From an uncultured Gammaproteobacteria bacterium (GTDB lineage Bacteria > Pseudomonadota > Gammaproteobacteria > Nitrosococcales > Methylophagaceae), in contig CALCCU010000231.1 of the NCBI GenBank assembly GCA_937900515.1, positions 1 through 43,537 of the forward strand: a stretch of 43,537 bases of DNA, read 5' to 3'. Shown piece after piece: positions 1 to 8,772 of the stretch. Position numbers and translations under genes: made by a program. The first letter of the stretch is position 1; each line of letters starts with the position of its first letter. Below the pieces are notes generated by a model that saw only the letters and a list, made by a program, of their open reading frames with translations, made no database searches and was not told where the DNA came from.

Positions 1-6
1 TCCCGC
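1..6 (-). tRNA. 5' end of a tRNA cut by the window edge
   Basis: The first six bases, read on the minus strand, are GCGGGA. This is identical to the first six bases of the complete tRNA-Gly at 192-267, and the AT-rich spacer after it resembles that between tRNAs. The remainder lies outside the window. Either a second tRNA-Gly(GCC) or a tRNA-Leu is possible: some tRNA-Leu also begin GCGGGA, and enterobacteria have a tRNA-Leu after Gly and Cys at this locus. Only six bases are seen, so the call rests mostly on position. Confidence 0.4.
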
Positions 7-68
7 TTTATAAACTGGTCACTTACACTCTTTAGTCTCAATAACACTTATAGAGTATAAATATAAAA

Positions 69-142
69 TGGAGGCTGCGGTCGGAATCGAACCGGCGTTA
101 ACGGAGTTGCAGTCCGCTGCATGACCACTCTGCCACGCAGCC
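69..142 (-). tRNA. tRNA-Cys (anticodon GCA)
   Basis: The minus strand folds as a standard 74-base tRNA. The acceptor stem starts GGCTGCG and closes with CGCAGCC, followed by discriminator T and an encoded CCA. The D arm contains GTGGTCATGCAG, the anticodon loop is CTGCAAC with anticodon GCA, and the T arm contains GGTTCGATTCC. It lies 49 bases downstream of tRNA-Gly on the same strand and was probably transcribed with it and with pgsA, as in the E. coli pgsA-glyW-cysT-leuZ locus. Confidence 0.96.
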
Positions 143-191
143 CATTTTAAAACTAAAAAGCCGTAGCATTATACCACGGCCTTTTTATATC

Positions 192-267
192 TGGAGCGGA
201 AAACGAGGTTCGAACTCGCGACCTCAACCTTGGCAAGGTTGCGCTCTACCAGCTGAGCTATTCCCGC
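192..267 (-). tRNA. tRNA-Gly (anticodon GCC)
   Basis: On the minus strand this is a 76-base tRNA. The acceptor stem GCGGGAA pairs with TTCCGC, and the 3' CCA is encoded. The D arm contains AGCTCAGCTGGTAGAGC, the anticodon loop is TTGCCAA with anticodon GCC, and the T loop is GTTCGAA. It begins 39 bases after the stop codon of pgsA, matching the conserved uvrC-pgsA-glyW order of Gammaproteobacteria. Confidence 0.96.
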
Positions 268-306
268 TTGAGAAAGATGTGCATTATAGGCAATTATTTT
301 AGACTG

Positions 307-864
307 TCAACCTTTAGATTTCATTATTGGCCATGCGGCCCTTAAATAGCTCCACATAGAGCTAATCGTCAATGCTGACGCCACATAAAGTAAAGTCAGT
401 CCTATATCGAATATTGGTAATCCAAATAATGAGTTATGAAAAATCAAACAGCCAATTGCTAACATCTGAAAGCTTGTTTTTAATTTTCCGACATAAGAAA
501 CTTTAACTACATTTCGTTCACCAATTTCAGCCATCCATTCACGCAATGCGGAAATAGTTATTTCACGTCCGATAATAATTATCACAGGGAGAAGGACATA
601 CCACTCAGGGAATTGGTACAAAACAAGTAATAAAGCTACCGCTACAATTAATTTATCTGCTACGGGGTCTAGAAAAGCACCAAACGGTGAAGTTTGATTC
701 CACTTTCTTGCTAGATATCCATCCAGCCAATCTGTGAAAGACGCTATAGCAAAAACAACTGTAGCCCAAATATAGGCTGTTTCATAAGGCATAAAATAAA
801 TGCCTATCAGTACAGGTATCAATGCAATTCGTAATAAACTCAAAATATTCGGAAGGTTAAACAT
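307..864 (-). CDS. pgsA: CDP-diacylglycerol--glycerol-3-phosphate 3-phosphatidyltransferase
   Basis: This integral membrane enzyme makes phosphatidylglycerol phosphate from CDP-diacylglycerol and glycerol 3-phosphate, the committed step to phosphatidylglycerol and cardiolipin. The CDP-alcohol phosphotransferase signature is complete: D45, D48, G49, A52, R53, G62, D66 and D70. Several hydrophobic segments surround it. I place the start at the ATG at 864 (185 residues, close to the E. coli length), because an AAGTGA-like ribosome site precedes it. A GTG nine bases upstream (873) is the alternative. It follows uvrC with a short gap and leads into the tRNA cluster, a very conserved order. Confidence 0.95.
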   Translation of the reverse strand: MFNLPNILSLLRIALIPVLIGIYFMPYETAYIWATVVFAIASFTDWLDGYLARKWNQTSPFGAFLDPVADKLIVAVALLLVLYQFPEWYVLLPVIIIIGREITISALREWMAEIGERNVVKVSYVGKLKTSFQMLAIGCLIFHNSLFGLPIFDIGLTLLYVASALTISSMWSYLRAAWPIMKSKG

Positions 865-916
865 AAAATTCACTTAAAAATTAACTCGTCGCGCCTATAT
901 TAGCATCTATAGGCAA

Positions 917-2782
917 TTAGTTGTCGCCATGAAATACATCATAGATTTTTTGAGCGAGTGCAGGACTAATACCATCGACACGAGCTAAATCTTCTACACC
1001 TGCACGTTTAATCTCTTGTAGGCCACCAAACTGCTGCAGTAGCTTTTGACGGCGTTTTGGCCCCATTCCTTCGATACCTTCTAATGGTGATGTTTTTCTT
1101 GCTTTCCCTCGTCGTTGTCGATGCCCTGTTATAGCAAAGCGATGCGCCTCATCTCGAACTTGTTGTAATAGGTGTAAAGCAGGTGAATCAGCGGGTAAAT
1201 CGACTTCACCATCCTGGCCCACTAAAAACAAAGTTTCTTCACCAGGACGTCGTTCAGGGCCTTTTGCGATACCCAAAATATCTATATCAAGCTGCAGTTC
1301 TGCCATCACACCTTTGGCTTCGGTAAGTTGTCCTTTACCACCATCAATTAATAAAAGATCCGGTCGCTTTCCTTCACCTTTTTTAAGTCGAGTAAACCGT
1401 CGTGTCAACGCTTGATGCATTGCGGCATAATCATCGCCTGGTGTAATACCTTCAATATTGAATTTGCGATAATCACTTTTTATCGCACCTTCCAAACCAA
1501 ACACTACGCAGGATGCGACCGTAAGCTGACCACTCGTATGGCTAATATCAAAACACTCCAAGCGCTTTGGCATTTCATCTAAATTCAGTGCTTCTTGTAA
1601 TAATTCAAACCGCTGTAATAAATTGGAACGACTACTTAATCGTTGGTTAAGACTTATCTCTGCATTAGTTATAGCCATTTTCATCCAACGCACACTATTT
1701 CCACGCTGTGGGCAACGCAGCGATACGCGATGTTGAGACTCTTCTTTCAATACATCCTGCAATAACGCCCTATCATGGGGCTCATGGCTTAACAAAACCT
1801 CAGCAGGAATATCCTTACCCAAATAATATTGTGGAATAAAAGCAGATAATAATTCTTCAGGGGTGCTATCAGAAGAGCCTTTAGGAAAGTAAGACTTATT
1901 ACCTAAGCTACGCCCACCGCGTATAAAACAGACTTCAACTACAGCCATTCCATCAGTAATTTTAGCTGCAAGTACATCTAAATCACCTTGCTCAGAGCTA
2001 ACATATTGCCGTTCTTGCACCCGACGAAGACTAATAATTTTATCTCTTATCATCGCGGCTTTTTCAAAGTCGAGTTGCGTTGATGCTTTCTCCATTTGCG
2101 ATGACAGCTCCTCCATCACCTGTTGATTCTTTCCCTCTAAAAACATGATGGTGTGCTGAATATCTTTTTGATAATCATCTTCAGAAATAAAACCAACACA
2201 AGGCGCGGTACAGCGCTTAATTTGATACTGCAAACAAGGCCTTGATCTATTCTGATAAAAACTATCATCACACTGGCGCACGGGGAAAAGTTTTTGTAAT
2301 AAGGCAAGGCTTTCTCGCACAGCACCTGCACTAGGGTAAGGACCAAAATACTTTCCTGACTTACGCTTAGTGCCTCGATGCAGGCTTAACCGAGGAAATT
2401 TATGTCCTGAAATAAAGAGGTAAGGATAGGTTTTATCGTCACGCAGAAGAATGTTATAGCGAGGCATTAACTCCTTAATGAGATTATTTTCTACAATTAA
2501 GGCTTCATTTTCAGTGTGCGTGACTATCGTTTCAATTTGGGCAATTTGTCCAACCATCACCCGCGTTTTTGAGGTCAACCCAGTCTTACGAAAGTAACTA
2601 GACACCCTATTTTTTAAATTCTTCGCTTTACCAACATAGATCACTGTATCAGTGTTATCAATCATCCGGTAAACACCGGGACGACTAGTAAGCGTCTTTA
2701 AGAAAGAAGCAGAATCAAATCGTTCGCTATCTTGTTCTGATATTTTTTTTGGCAGTTGTTCGCCATTCTCAGCATCACTCAT
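917..2782 (-). CDS. uvrC: UvrABC system excinuclease subunit C
   Basis: This is the nuclease subunit of nucleotide excision repair, which cuts both sides of the lesion held by UvrB. At 621 residues it is full length. The N-terminal GIY-YIG domain (GVY at 36-38, YVGK at 49-52) makes the 3' incision. Cysteines 171, 183, 191 and 195 have the spacing known for the Fe-S ligands of E. coli UvrC. A UVR motif (DFEKAAMIRDKI, about 238-249) contacts UvrB. The RNase H-like 5' nuclease (CFDISHTSG) and tandem helix-hairpin-helix motifs form the C-terminus. The start is ATG. pgsA follows 52 bases after its stop and is probably cotranscribed. Confidence 0.97.
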   Translation of the reverse strand: MSDAENGEQLPKKISEQDSERFDSASFLKTLTSRPGVYRMIDNTDTVIYVGKAKNLKNRVSSYFRKTGLTSKTRVMVGQIAQIETIVTHTENEALIVENNLIKELMPRYNILLRDDKTYPYLFISGHKFPRLSLHRGTKRKSGKYFGPYPSAGAVRESLALLQKLFPVRQCDDSFYQNRSRPCLQYQIKRCTAPCVGFISEDDYQKDIQHTIMFLEGKNQQVMEELSSQMEKASTQLDFEKAAMIRDKIISLRRVQERQYVSSEQGDLDVLAAKITDGMAVVEVCFIRGGRSLGNKSYFPKGSSDSTPEELLSAFIPQYYLGKDIPAEVLLSHEPHDRALLQDVLKEESQHRVSLRCPQRGNSVRWMKMAITNAEISLNQRLSSRSNLLQRFELLQEALNLDEMPKRLECFDISHTSGQLTVASCVVFGLEGAIKSDYRKFNIEGITPGDDYAAMHQALTRRFTRLKKGEGKRPDLLLIDGGKGQLTEAKGVMAELQLDIDILGIAKGPERRPGEETLFLVGQDGEVDLPADSPALHLLQQVRDEAHRFAITGHRQRRGKARKTSPLEGIEGMGPKRRQKLLQQFGGLQEIKRAGVEDLARVDGISPALAQKIYDVFHGDN

Positions 2783-2852
2783 TGGCGTCGCTTATTTTCC
2801 TGTAAAAGTTTTATCGCTGAGAAAATTACACTTCACGTACCAATAAGTAAAC

Positions 2853-2890
2853 AGCTCTAACTATCTTATAGTCCATCAGAGCTTTCTTTA
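2853..2890. repeat. bipartite inverted repeat between uvrC and the small membrane gene
   Basis: AGCTCT (2853-2858) pairs with AGAGCT (2878-2883), and inside it ACTAT (2860-2864) pairs with ATAGT (2868-2872) around a 3-base loop. On the plus strand it is followed by TTCTTTA. No plus-strand gene lies upstream, so if it acts as a terminator it would be a weak one, for the minus gene at 2969. It may equally be part of the uvrC leader. Confidence 0.35.
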
Positions 2891-2968
2891 TTATGAAATA
2901 ACATTAGTCCATAACTTTCACGCCAGCTTCAATATCATTGAGGAGTTGTCACGAATAAACAGTAGGTA

Positions 2969-3184
2969 TTACTCGTCGCTCAGCTCATGGTCTTTGCTCG
3001 GTCTGTACTGAAGTACATAACATTTATGCGCTTGATAAAAACTATTAGCAGATAAGCCTAATAAAATGACTGCACCAATCAAGGCTGGTACATCCTCACT
3101 AAAAAAGTAAAACATCGCTACAGCAGCGATAAGTTCACAGCTACCAATGACTTTGAGCAAGACAACATTTTCAATTCGCTTCAC
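2969..3184 (-). CDS. small two-helix membrane protein, unknown function
   Basis: A 71-residue protein that I do not recognise. It has a basic N-terminus (MKRIEN), two predicted membrane helices (about residues 7-28 and 33-50) joined by a short acidic turn (SEDVPA), and a polar C-terminal tail ending in acidic residues. The start appears to be GTG at 3184. It lies alone between uvrC and the divergent mfd gene. Real coding is supported by the coherent hydrophobic pattern and by the lack of any competing frame, but no family assignment is possible. Confidence 0.6.
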   Translation of the reverse strand: MKRIENVVLLKVIGSCELIAAVAMFYFFSEDVPALIGAVILLGLSANSFYQAHKCYVLQYRPSKDHELSDE

Positions 3185-3260
3185 ACTTATTTCTCCACGA
3201 TATAATTTAGTTTCGTATTATCACATACACAGTAAGGTTAATCATACGCTTTCCATAAAA

Positions 3261-3290
3261 TTGACCACACCGTAACAGTGAATCTATGAG
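3261..3290 (+). promoter_or_regulatory. possible sigma-70 promoter of mfd
   Basis: TTGACC (3261-3266) and TATGAG (3285-3290) are separated by 18 bases and end 30 bases before the mfd ATG. The -35 is good and the -10 is mediocre. This is a pattern match only. Confidence 0.4.
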
Positions 3291-3320
3291 AAAATAGCGC
3301 ATTTTTAGCAATAGTTAACT

Positions 3321-6300
3321 ATGTCCACTCTTAGCCCACTAAAGCCTAACATCCCCAAATCAGCACGAAATCAATATCGCGCAGGGCAACTCTATGGCAG
3401 TGCGCAAGGACTTCTATTAGCTAACACAGCCTTAGAACATGATGGGCCTGTACTCGTCTTGACCGATGATGCCAATACTGCCCATAAATTAGAAATTGAA
3501 GCACGTTTCTTTCTCAGTGAACACGACTTACCGATTTTGCATTTCCCTGACTGGGAAACCTTACCGTACGACTCTTTCTCGCCACACCAAGATATTATCT
3601 CTGAACGGTTAGAGACACTGCACCAACTACCCAATTTCAAACGCGGTATTTTAATGGTTCCAATCGCAACCATCATGCACCGCTTAGCACCGCGAGAATT
3701 TTTAGATGCCAATACCCTTCTATTAAAAACGGGCGATCAATTTGATATTGAACAATGGCGTATTAAATTAGAAAAAGCAGGCTATCGCTATGTATCTCAA
3801 GTTATGGAGCATGGTGAGTTTGCTGTCCGTGGGGCGATTATTGATCTCTATCCAATGGGTAGTAAATTACCATTTCGAATTGACTTGTTTGATGATGAAG
3901 TCGATACGCTGAGAACATTTGATCCTGAAACACAGCGTTCAATTGACACTATTGAATCAATTCAATTATTGCCCGCTCGTGAGTTCCCTGTCACTGATGA
4001 CAGTATTGCCCTATTCCGAAAACAATTTCGTGATGCTTTTGATGGTGATCCACAGCGCAGCCTAATATACCGCGAAGTATCAGAAGGTAATATGCCTGGC
4101 GGTATCGAATATTATCTACCGCTCTTTTTAGAAAAAACCAATAGTCTAATCGACTATTTACCTAGTAATACACTGCTATTTAATAGTAATGATCCTCATC
4201 ATGCTGCCACCAGCTTCTGGCAAGAAATTACTACTCGCTACCAACAACACAAAGTTGACCCTGAGAGACCGCTACTTGAACCACAACATATGTTCTTTCC
4301 AGTTGAAGACTTATTTGCAACGTTCAAACAATATCAACGTCTTCACAGTCAAACTTTTGAGCTTGATAGCAGTGCAGGCAATCACAATTACACCACAACA
4401 ATTCCACCACAATTAACCTTTAATGCACGTCAAGATCGCCCTTGTGATGCACTATTACAGTTTATTGATAATTTTGACGGTCGTATTTTATTTGCGGCTG
4501 AAACAGCCGGTCGCCGTGAGACTTTATTAGAGCTCCTACATGAAAACAGTATTCACCCCTCGCCCGTCACTAATTGGCAACAATTTATTACCGGTGATAC
4601 TGAACTTGGTATTACCGTAGCACCGCTAGAACAAGGACTTGTTCTGGCAAACGATAAATTAGCAGTCATTGCTGAACCACAACTATTTGGTCAGCAAGTC
4701 ATGCAGCGTCGACGTCGTAGTCGTAAAAAGCGCGATTCTGATGCGGTTATACGCAATCTTGCTGAACTCACCATTGGTGATGCCGTTGTACATGAAGATC
4801 ATGGTGTGGGTCGATACTTAGGTTTACAAACACTCGATGTCGGTGATGTAGCAACTGAATATGTCACATTAGAATATGCCAAAGAAGATAAACTCTATGT
4901 ACCCGTATCAGCCTTAGACTTAATTAGCCGTTATTCAGGCGCAGCACCTGAATTAGCACCACTTCACAAACTCGGTTCAGGTCAGTGGGAAAAAGCGAAA
5001 CGTAAAGCAGCAGAAAAAGTCCGCGATGTCGCGGCTGAATTACTCGATATTTATGCTCAACGTGCCGCCCATAAAAAACCTCCTCTTAATGAACCAGACG
5101 AGCATTACGCCTCTTTCGCAGCTGGCTTTCCATTTGAAACTACACCCGATCAGCAAGATGCTATTGATGATGTAGTAAAAGATATGACCTCAGATTCTCC
5201 GATGGATCGCCTTGTCTGTGGTGATGTGGGCTTTGGTAAAACAGAAGTTGCCATGCGTGCCGCCTTTTTAGCCACACAATCAGGTAAGCAAGTAATGGTA
5301 TTAGTCCCCACCACCCTGCTTGCTCAACAGCATTATGAAAACTTCAAAGATCGCTTTGCTGACTGGCCTGTGCAAATAGAAGTGATGTCTCGTTTCCGTT
5401 CTAAGAAGCAATTAGATTCGGTTAAAGAGTCAATGGCTGATGGCACAGCAGATATCATTATTGGTACGCACAAACTAATTCAGCAAGACATCAATCCAAA
5501 ACGTCTAGGTTTATTTATTCTCGACGAAGAACACCGTTTTGGCGTGACACAAAAAGAACAGATTAAAAAATACCGCTCCGAGATAGATGTACTGACTCTT
5601 ACAGCAACACCGATTCCTCGAACCTTAAATATGTCGATTTCAGGGATTCGCGATCTGTCTATTATCGCCACACCACCAGCACGTCGTTTAGCAATTAAAA
5701 CCTTTGTGCATGAATGGAATGGCGATAAAATTCGTGAAGGTATGCTGCGTGAAATTAAACGTGGTGGCCAAGTGTATTACTTACACAATAAAGTGGATGA
5801 TATTGATCGTGTTGCACGAGAAATTGAGCAACTGATTCCAGAAGCCAAAGTAACTGTAGCTCATGGTCAAATGCGTGAACGAGAATTAGAACAAGTGATG
5901 CTCGACTTCTATCATCAACGTTTCAATGTCTTGGTCTGCACCACCATTATCGAAACCGGTATTGATATTCCATCTGCCAACACAATCTTCATCGATCGTG
6001 CAGATAAACTCGGCTTAGCGCAGCTATATCAAATTCGTGGCCGTGTGGGTCGCTCGCATCATAGGGCTTATGCTTATCTCATCGTACCGCCGCGTAATGC
6101 CATGACCAAAGATGCAGTCAAACGTCTCGAAGCGATTGAGTCAATTGAAGATCTTGGTGCTGGTTTTACGCTGGCAACACACGATATGGAAATTCGTGGT
6201 GCAGGTGAATTATTAGGTGATGATCAAAGTGGTCAAATGCAAGAGATTGGCTTTGGTTTATATAATGAACTACTAGAACGTGCCGTTCACGCATTAAAAT

Positions 6301-6773
6301 CAGGCAAAGATGCGAGTCTCACACTCGATCAACGTCACTTTATTGAAATTGACTTACATGTACCCGCATTAATTCCAAATGATTATCTACCAGACGTACA
6401 TACCCGCTTGGTGTTATACAAACGCATTTCAGCAGCCAAAGACAGCGAAGCGCTACGTGAACTACAAGTAGAAATGATTGATCGCTTCGGCTTATTACCA
6501 GAGCAAATACAAACTCTATTTGCTATTCATGAACTTCGCTTTAAAGCCAAAGCAATTGGGATTCGTAAAATTGATGTCTATGACCAAGGTGGGAGAATCA
6601 TTTTTGAACAAGAACCAAATATTGAACCAATGACTATTATTCAATTGATTCAATCACAGCCTGCTAAGTTTAAGTTAGATGGACAAGATAAATTACGATT
6701 TATCTTTAATATGCCTGATGCAGATAGTCGCTTATCTACTTTAAATAATGTTTTGGATGCTCTGAAGAAATAA
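3321..6773 (+). CDS. mfd: transcription-repair coupling factor
   Basis: This ATP-dependent DNA translocase removes RNA polymerase stalled at lesions and recruits UvrA. At 1150 residues it matches the usual family length (E. coli 1148). The N-terminal third is the UvrB-like UvrA-binding region, followed by the RNA-polymerase-interacting domain (GDAVVHEDHGVGRYLGL). The RecG-like helicase core has a Walker A (GDVGFGKTE), a DEEHRFG box and the motif VI element RGRVGRSHH. The C-terminal TRCF domain that masks UvrA binding is present. It is a single gene, convergent with the copper-protein gene. With uvrC two genes away, two nucleotide-excision-repair factors sit together here. Confidence 0.97.
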   Translation: MSTLSPLKPNIPKSARNQYRAGQLYGSAQGLLLANTALEHDGPVLVLTDDANTAHKLEIEARFFLSEHDLPILHFPDWETLPYDSFSPHQDIISERLETLHQLPNFKRGILMVPIATIMHRLAPREFLDANTLLLKTGDQFDIEQWRIKLEKAGYRYVSQVMEHGEFAVRGAIIDLYPMGSKLPFRIDLFDDEVDTLRTFDPETQRSIDTIESIQLLPAREFPVTDDSIALFRKQFRDAFDGDPQRSLIYREVSEGNMPGGIEYYLPLFLEKTNSLIDYLPSNTLLFNSNDPHHAATSFWQEITTRYQQHKVDPERPLLEPQHMFFPVEDLFATFKQYQRLHSQTFELDSSAGNHNYTTTIPPQLTFNARQDRPCDALLQFIDNFDGRILFAAETAGRRETLLELLHENSIHPSPVTNWQQFITGDTELGITVAPLEQGLVLANDKLAVIAEPQLFGQQVMQRRRRSRKKRDSDAVIRNLAELTIGDAVVHEDHGVGRYLGLQTLDVGDVATEYVTLEYAKEDKLYVPVSALDLISRYSGAAPELAPLHKLGSGQWEKAKRKAAEKVRDVAAELLDIYAQRAAHKKPPLNEPDEHYASFAAGFPFETTPDQQDAIDDVVKDMTSDSPMDRLVCGDVGFGKTEVAMRAAFLATQSGKQVMVLVPTTLLAQQHYENFKDRFADWPVQIEVMSRFRSKKQLDSVKESMADGTADIIIGTHKLIQQDINPKRLGLFILDEEHRFGVTQKEQIKKYRSEIDVLTLTATPIPRTLNMSISGIRDLSIIATPPARRLAIKTFVHEWNGDKIREGMLREIKRGGQVYYLHNKVDDIDRVAREIEQLIPEAKVTVAHGQMRERELEQVMLDFYHQRFNVLVCTTIIETGIDIPSANTIFIDRADKLGLAQLYQIRGRVGRSHHRAYAYLIVPPRNAMTKDAVKRLEAIESIEDLGAGFTLATHDMEIRGAGELLGDDQSGQMQEIGFGLYNELLERAVHALKSGKDASLTLDQRHFIEIDLHVPALIPNDYLPDVHTRLVLYKRISAAKDSEALRELQVEMIDRFGLLPEQIQTLFAIHELRFKAKAIGIRKIDVYDQGGRIIFEQEPNIEPMTIIQLIQSQPAKFKLDGQDKLRFIFNMPDADSRLSTLNNVLDALKK

Positions 6774-6902
6774 GCTGCTAGCTACATTGATGCCGCCAAA
6801 ATAGAAGAAGAATGTCTGTTTTATTCTAGACGATATGTGAGCACATCGGCATTCACCCGCTCAGCCAGCTTACTTCTCTAACACGGTCACAGCCTAAGAA
6901 AA

Positions 6903-7379
6903 TTAAGCTGCAAGATACTCATTACAAGTATCAATACAGTCTCGGCATGCTTCAGCACCGTCTCGACACTGAATATGTTTATCATGCTTTTTGCATTCTT
7001 CTTCACAGGTTTCGCACACTTTAATCGTGAATTTAATAAAGTCATTCAAATGCTTAGAGTTATGAGCTGCGAATTTTATTGCCGCTTTATTAGCAACAAT
7101 TGTTTCTTGAACAGCTATAGAGCAATCCGCTAAGCTTGTATCGCCCATTTGAAACATATGCATACAATGCTGATTACATATTTCACCCATTTTGATACAT
7201 TCAAGAAATGTATCAATTAACTCTTCAAGCTTAAAATCAATCGCTATTTCATGATTCATTTTACTGTGGTCTACCGTAGCCGCATTAGCATTCAATGACA
7301 GGCCAGTTGCAGCAACAGCACTAAAAGCACCTAAGCCTTTCAATAATTCTCTACGAGATGAATTTGTTGTTTTTTCCAT
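6903..7379 (-). CDS. Tat-exported four-helix copper-storage protein (Csp1-like)
   Basis: 158 residues. The N-terminus carries a twin-arginine signal (SRRELLKG followed by an Ala/Leu-rich stretch ending ANA), so the mature protein should be exported folded. The mature part is helical and has 11 cysteines (61, 68, 72, 86, 122, 125, 129, 138, 145, 148, 152) in CxxxC and CxxC spacings, with additional Met and His. This is the pattern of the cysteine-lined four-helix bundle of the Csp/DUF326 family, whose Methylosinus member Csp1 stores many Cu(I) ions for particulate methane monooxygenase. Storage or buffering of copper in the periplasm is therefore likely. AAGGAT lies just before the ATG. The gene is monocistronic. 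Confidence 0.85.
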   Translation of the reverse strand: MEKTTNSSRRELLKGLGAFSAVAATGLSLNANAATVDHSKMNHEIAIDFKLEELIDTFLECIKMGEICNQHCMHMFQMGDTSLADCSIAVQETIVANKAAIKFAAHNSKHLNDFIKFTIKVCETCEEECKKHDKHIQCRDGAEACRDCIDTCNEYLAA

Positions 7380-7421
7380 CGTTTTATCCTTTTACACAGT
7401 CGGAATTTTTGTAATATGTAT

Positions 7422-7451
7422 TTGTATAATGCTTATTATCTGACTATACAA
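7422..7451 (-). promoter_or_regulatory. promoter with inverted repeat ahead of the Csp1-like gene
   Basis: On the minus strand TTGTAT (7451-7446) and TATACA (7428-7423) are separated by 17 bases and lie about 43 bases before the start codon. The two hexamers are halves of a perfect 7-base inverted repeat, TTGTATA and TATACAA, with a 16-base spacer. The geometry fits a sigma-70 promoter that could also be an operator for a dimeric regulator. The 17-base spacing differs from the 19-20 bases typical of CueR-type promoters. Confidence 0.5.
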
Positions 7452-7480
7452 CCCACTTAGGTTTGCTCGAAGTACGTAAC

Positions 7481-8248
7481 TTAACTCTCATGGTCACGAA
7501 TAAACACCCAATCATCATTTGATGACATTTCTTCACTATAGCGATAACCATCAGTATCAAACTGTTTGACTTGTTCTGGCTCTTTCAGACGTTGCTGAAT
7601 AATATATCGACTCATCAGCCCCCTCGCCTTTTTTGCATAAAAGCTAATGATCTTATATTGACCATTTTTCCAATCTTTAAACACTGGGGTGATGATTCTC
7701 GCATTCAGCTTTTTTGCTTGAACTGCTTTGAAGTATTCATTTGAAGCTAGGTTTATCAATACACCGTCATCCAGCTCCGTCTCTAATGATTCTCTAAGTG
7801 AGTCCCCCCAAAACTGGTATAAATCTTTGCCCTTAACATTGGCAAATTTAGTCCCCATTTCAAGTCGGTACGCTTGCATTAAATCAAGTGGTTTTAGTAT
7901 TCCATAAAGGCCAGATAAAATGCGCAAATGTTGTTGAGCGAATTCAAAGTCATCAGCATCTAAACTTTCTGCATCTATGCCAGTGTAGACATCGCCTTTG
8001 AATGCCAATATGGCTTGCTTGGCATTCTCTAAATTAAATGGAGGTTGCCATGTTTGAAAGCGGGCAACATTGAGTGCTGCTAATTTATCACTCAATTTCA
8101 TCAAACCAGCCACGTCTTCTACCGATAGCTTCTCTAAGTCATCAATTAGTTGTTGAGACTGTTTTAAAAATCGTGGCTGAGTGTGAGTTTTCGTAATAGG
8201 ATCCGATTCGAAATCCAATGTCTTTGCGGGCGATATAACAATTAACAT
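7481..8248 (-). CDS. yaaA: peroxide stress protein YaaA (DUF328)
   Basis: 255 residues, full length for the YaaA family, opening with the typical [15 protein letters not shown]. Other family segments include [38 protein letters not shown] and a late Lys/Arg-rich [11 protein letters not shown]. coli YaaA lowers free iron during hydrogen peroxide stress and so limits oxidative DNA damage. The protein is cytoplasmic and lacks a signal peptide. Its stop lies about 100 bases upstream of the copper-protein gene, and it follows the DUF4389 gene by 14 bases, suggesting that these two are cotranscribed. Confidence 0.94.
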   Translation of the reverse strand: MLIVISPAKTLDFESDPITKTHTQPRFLKQSQQLIDDLEKLSVEDVAGLMKLSDKLAALNVARFQTWQPPFNLENAKQAILAFKGDVYTGIDAESLDADDFEFAQQHLRILSGLYGILKPLDLMQAYRLEMGTKFANVKGKDLYQFWGDSLRESLETELDDGVLINLASNEYFKAVQAKKLNARIITPVFKDWKNGQYKIISFYAKKARGLMSRYIIQQRLKEPEQVKQFDTDGYRYSEEMSSNDDWVFIRDHES

Positions 8249-8262
8249 TTACACTTCCGTTT

Positions 8263-8646
8263 CTATTTAGCAGGCTTATCATCTTCAACAATTTCGACAT
8301 CAATAACTTCTGCGTCATCAACTACAGTGTCAGCTGTTGCGGCATCAAGTGTGATTTCTTCAACCTCCCCCCATGCTGCGAAAGGAAATGGCTTCCTTTC
8401 ATCGTTATAAGTTAAAAACGAATAAATTTGATTAATATAGAGCGTTAAGTCGGCGCCTAAAGCGCGAAGATTGTCATTATCTGAACCGGTAATTAATGCA
8501 AACAATGCTTGTATCACTATCACTGCACCAGCGACCATTGTAGAAACATACAATGCGATAGATAACAAAAACATGTACAGGATCCGCATCCACTGATTAG
8601 TATCTTGCAAGTTTTGCTTAATTTGTCCTTGGTTTTGCTCAGCCAT
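8263..8646 (-). CDS. DUF4389 domain membrane protein
   Basis: 127 residues. A polar N-terminus is followed by two close membrane helices (about 21-42 and 43-54, the second leading into ITGSDND), then an amphipathic stretch LGADLTLYINQIYSFLTYNDERKPFPF. The last two motifs are typical of the DUF4389 family of unknown function. The C-terminal 35 residues are strongly acidic (DAEVIDVEIVEDDK). It is 14 bases upstream of yaaA on the same strand. What the protein does is not known. Confidence 0.8.
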   Translation of the reverse strand: MAEQNQGQIKQNLQDTNQWMRILYMFLLSIALYVSTMVAGAVIVIQALFALITGSDNDNLRALGADLTLYINQIYSFLTYNDERKPFPFAAWGEVEEITLDAATADTVVDDAEVIDVEIVEDDKPAK

Positions 8647-8727
8647 TACTTCTTACCCCAAAAAAATAAACAGGCTAAACTTTACCATGATTCGGTATTA
8701 ATACCGATACTGTTTTTTTCAAGCAAA

Positions 8728-8760
8728 AAGCTCTTGAGACGGTATTTGTCTCAAGAGCTT
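8728..8760 (-). terminator. rho-independent terminator after the MxaD-like gene
   Basis: A perfect 13-bp stem (8728-8740 with 8748-8760; core GCTCTTGAGAC) encloses a 7-base loop. On the minus strand the stem ends in CTTTTTGCTTG, giving a U tract. It sits 13 bases after the stop codon of the gene at 8773-9273. Confidence 0.85.
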
Positions 8761-8772
8761 CTGATGAGGCTT

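Noticed and set aside
4189-4416. Plus-strand frame inside mfd, and many similar antisense or shifted frames inside known genes
   Set aside because: They overlap well-supported genes and have no recognisable protein features.
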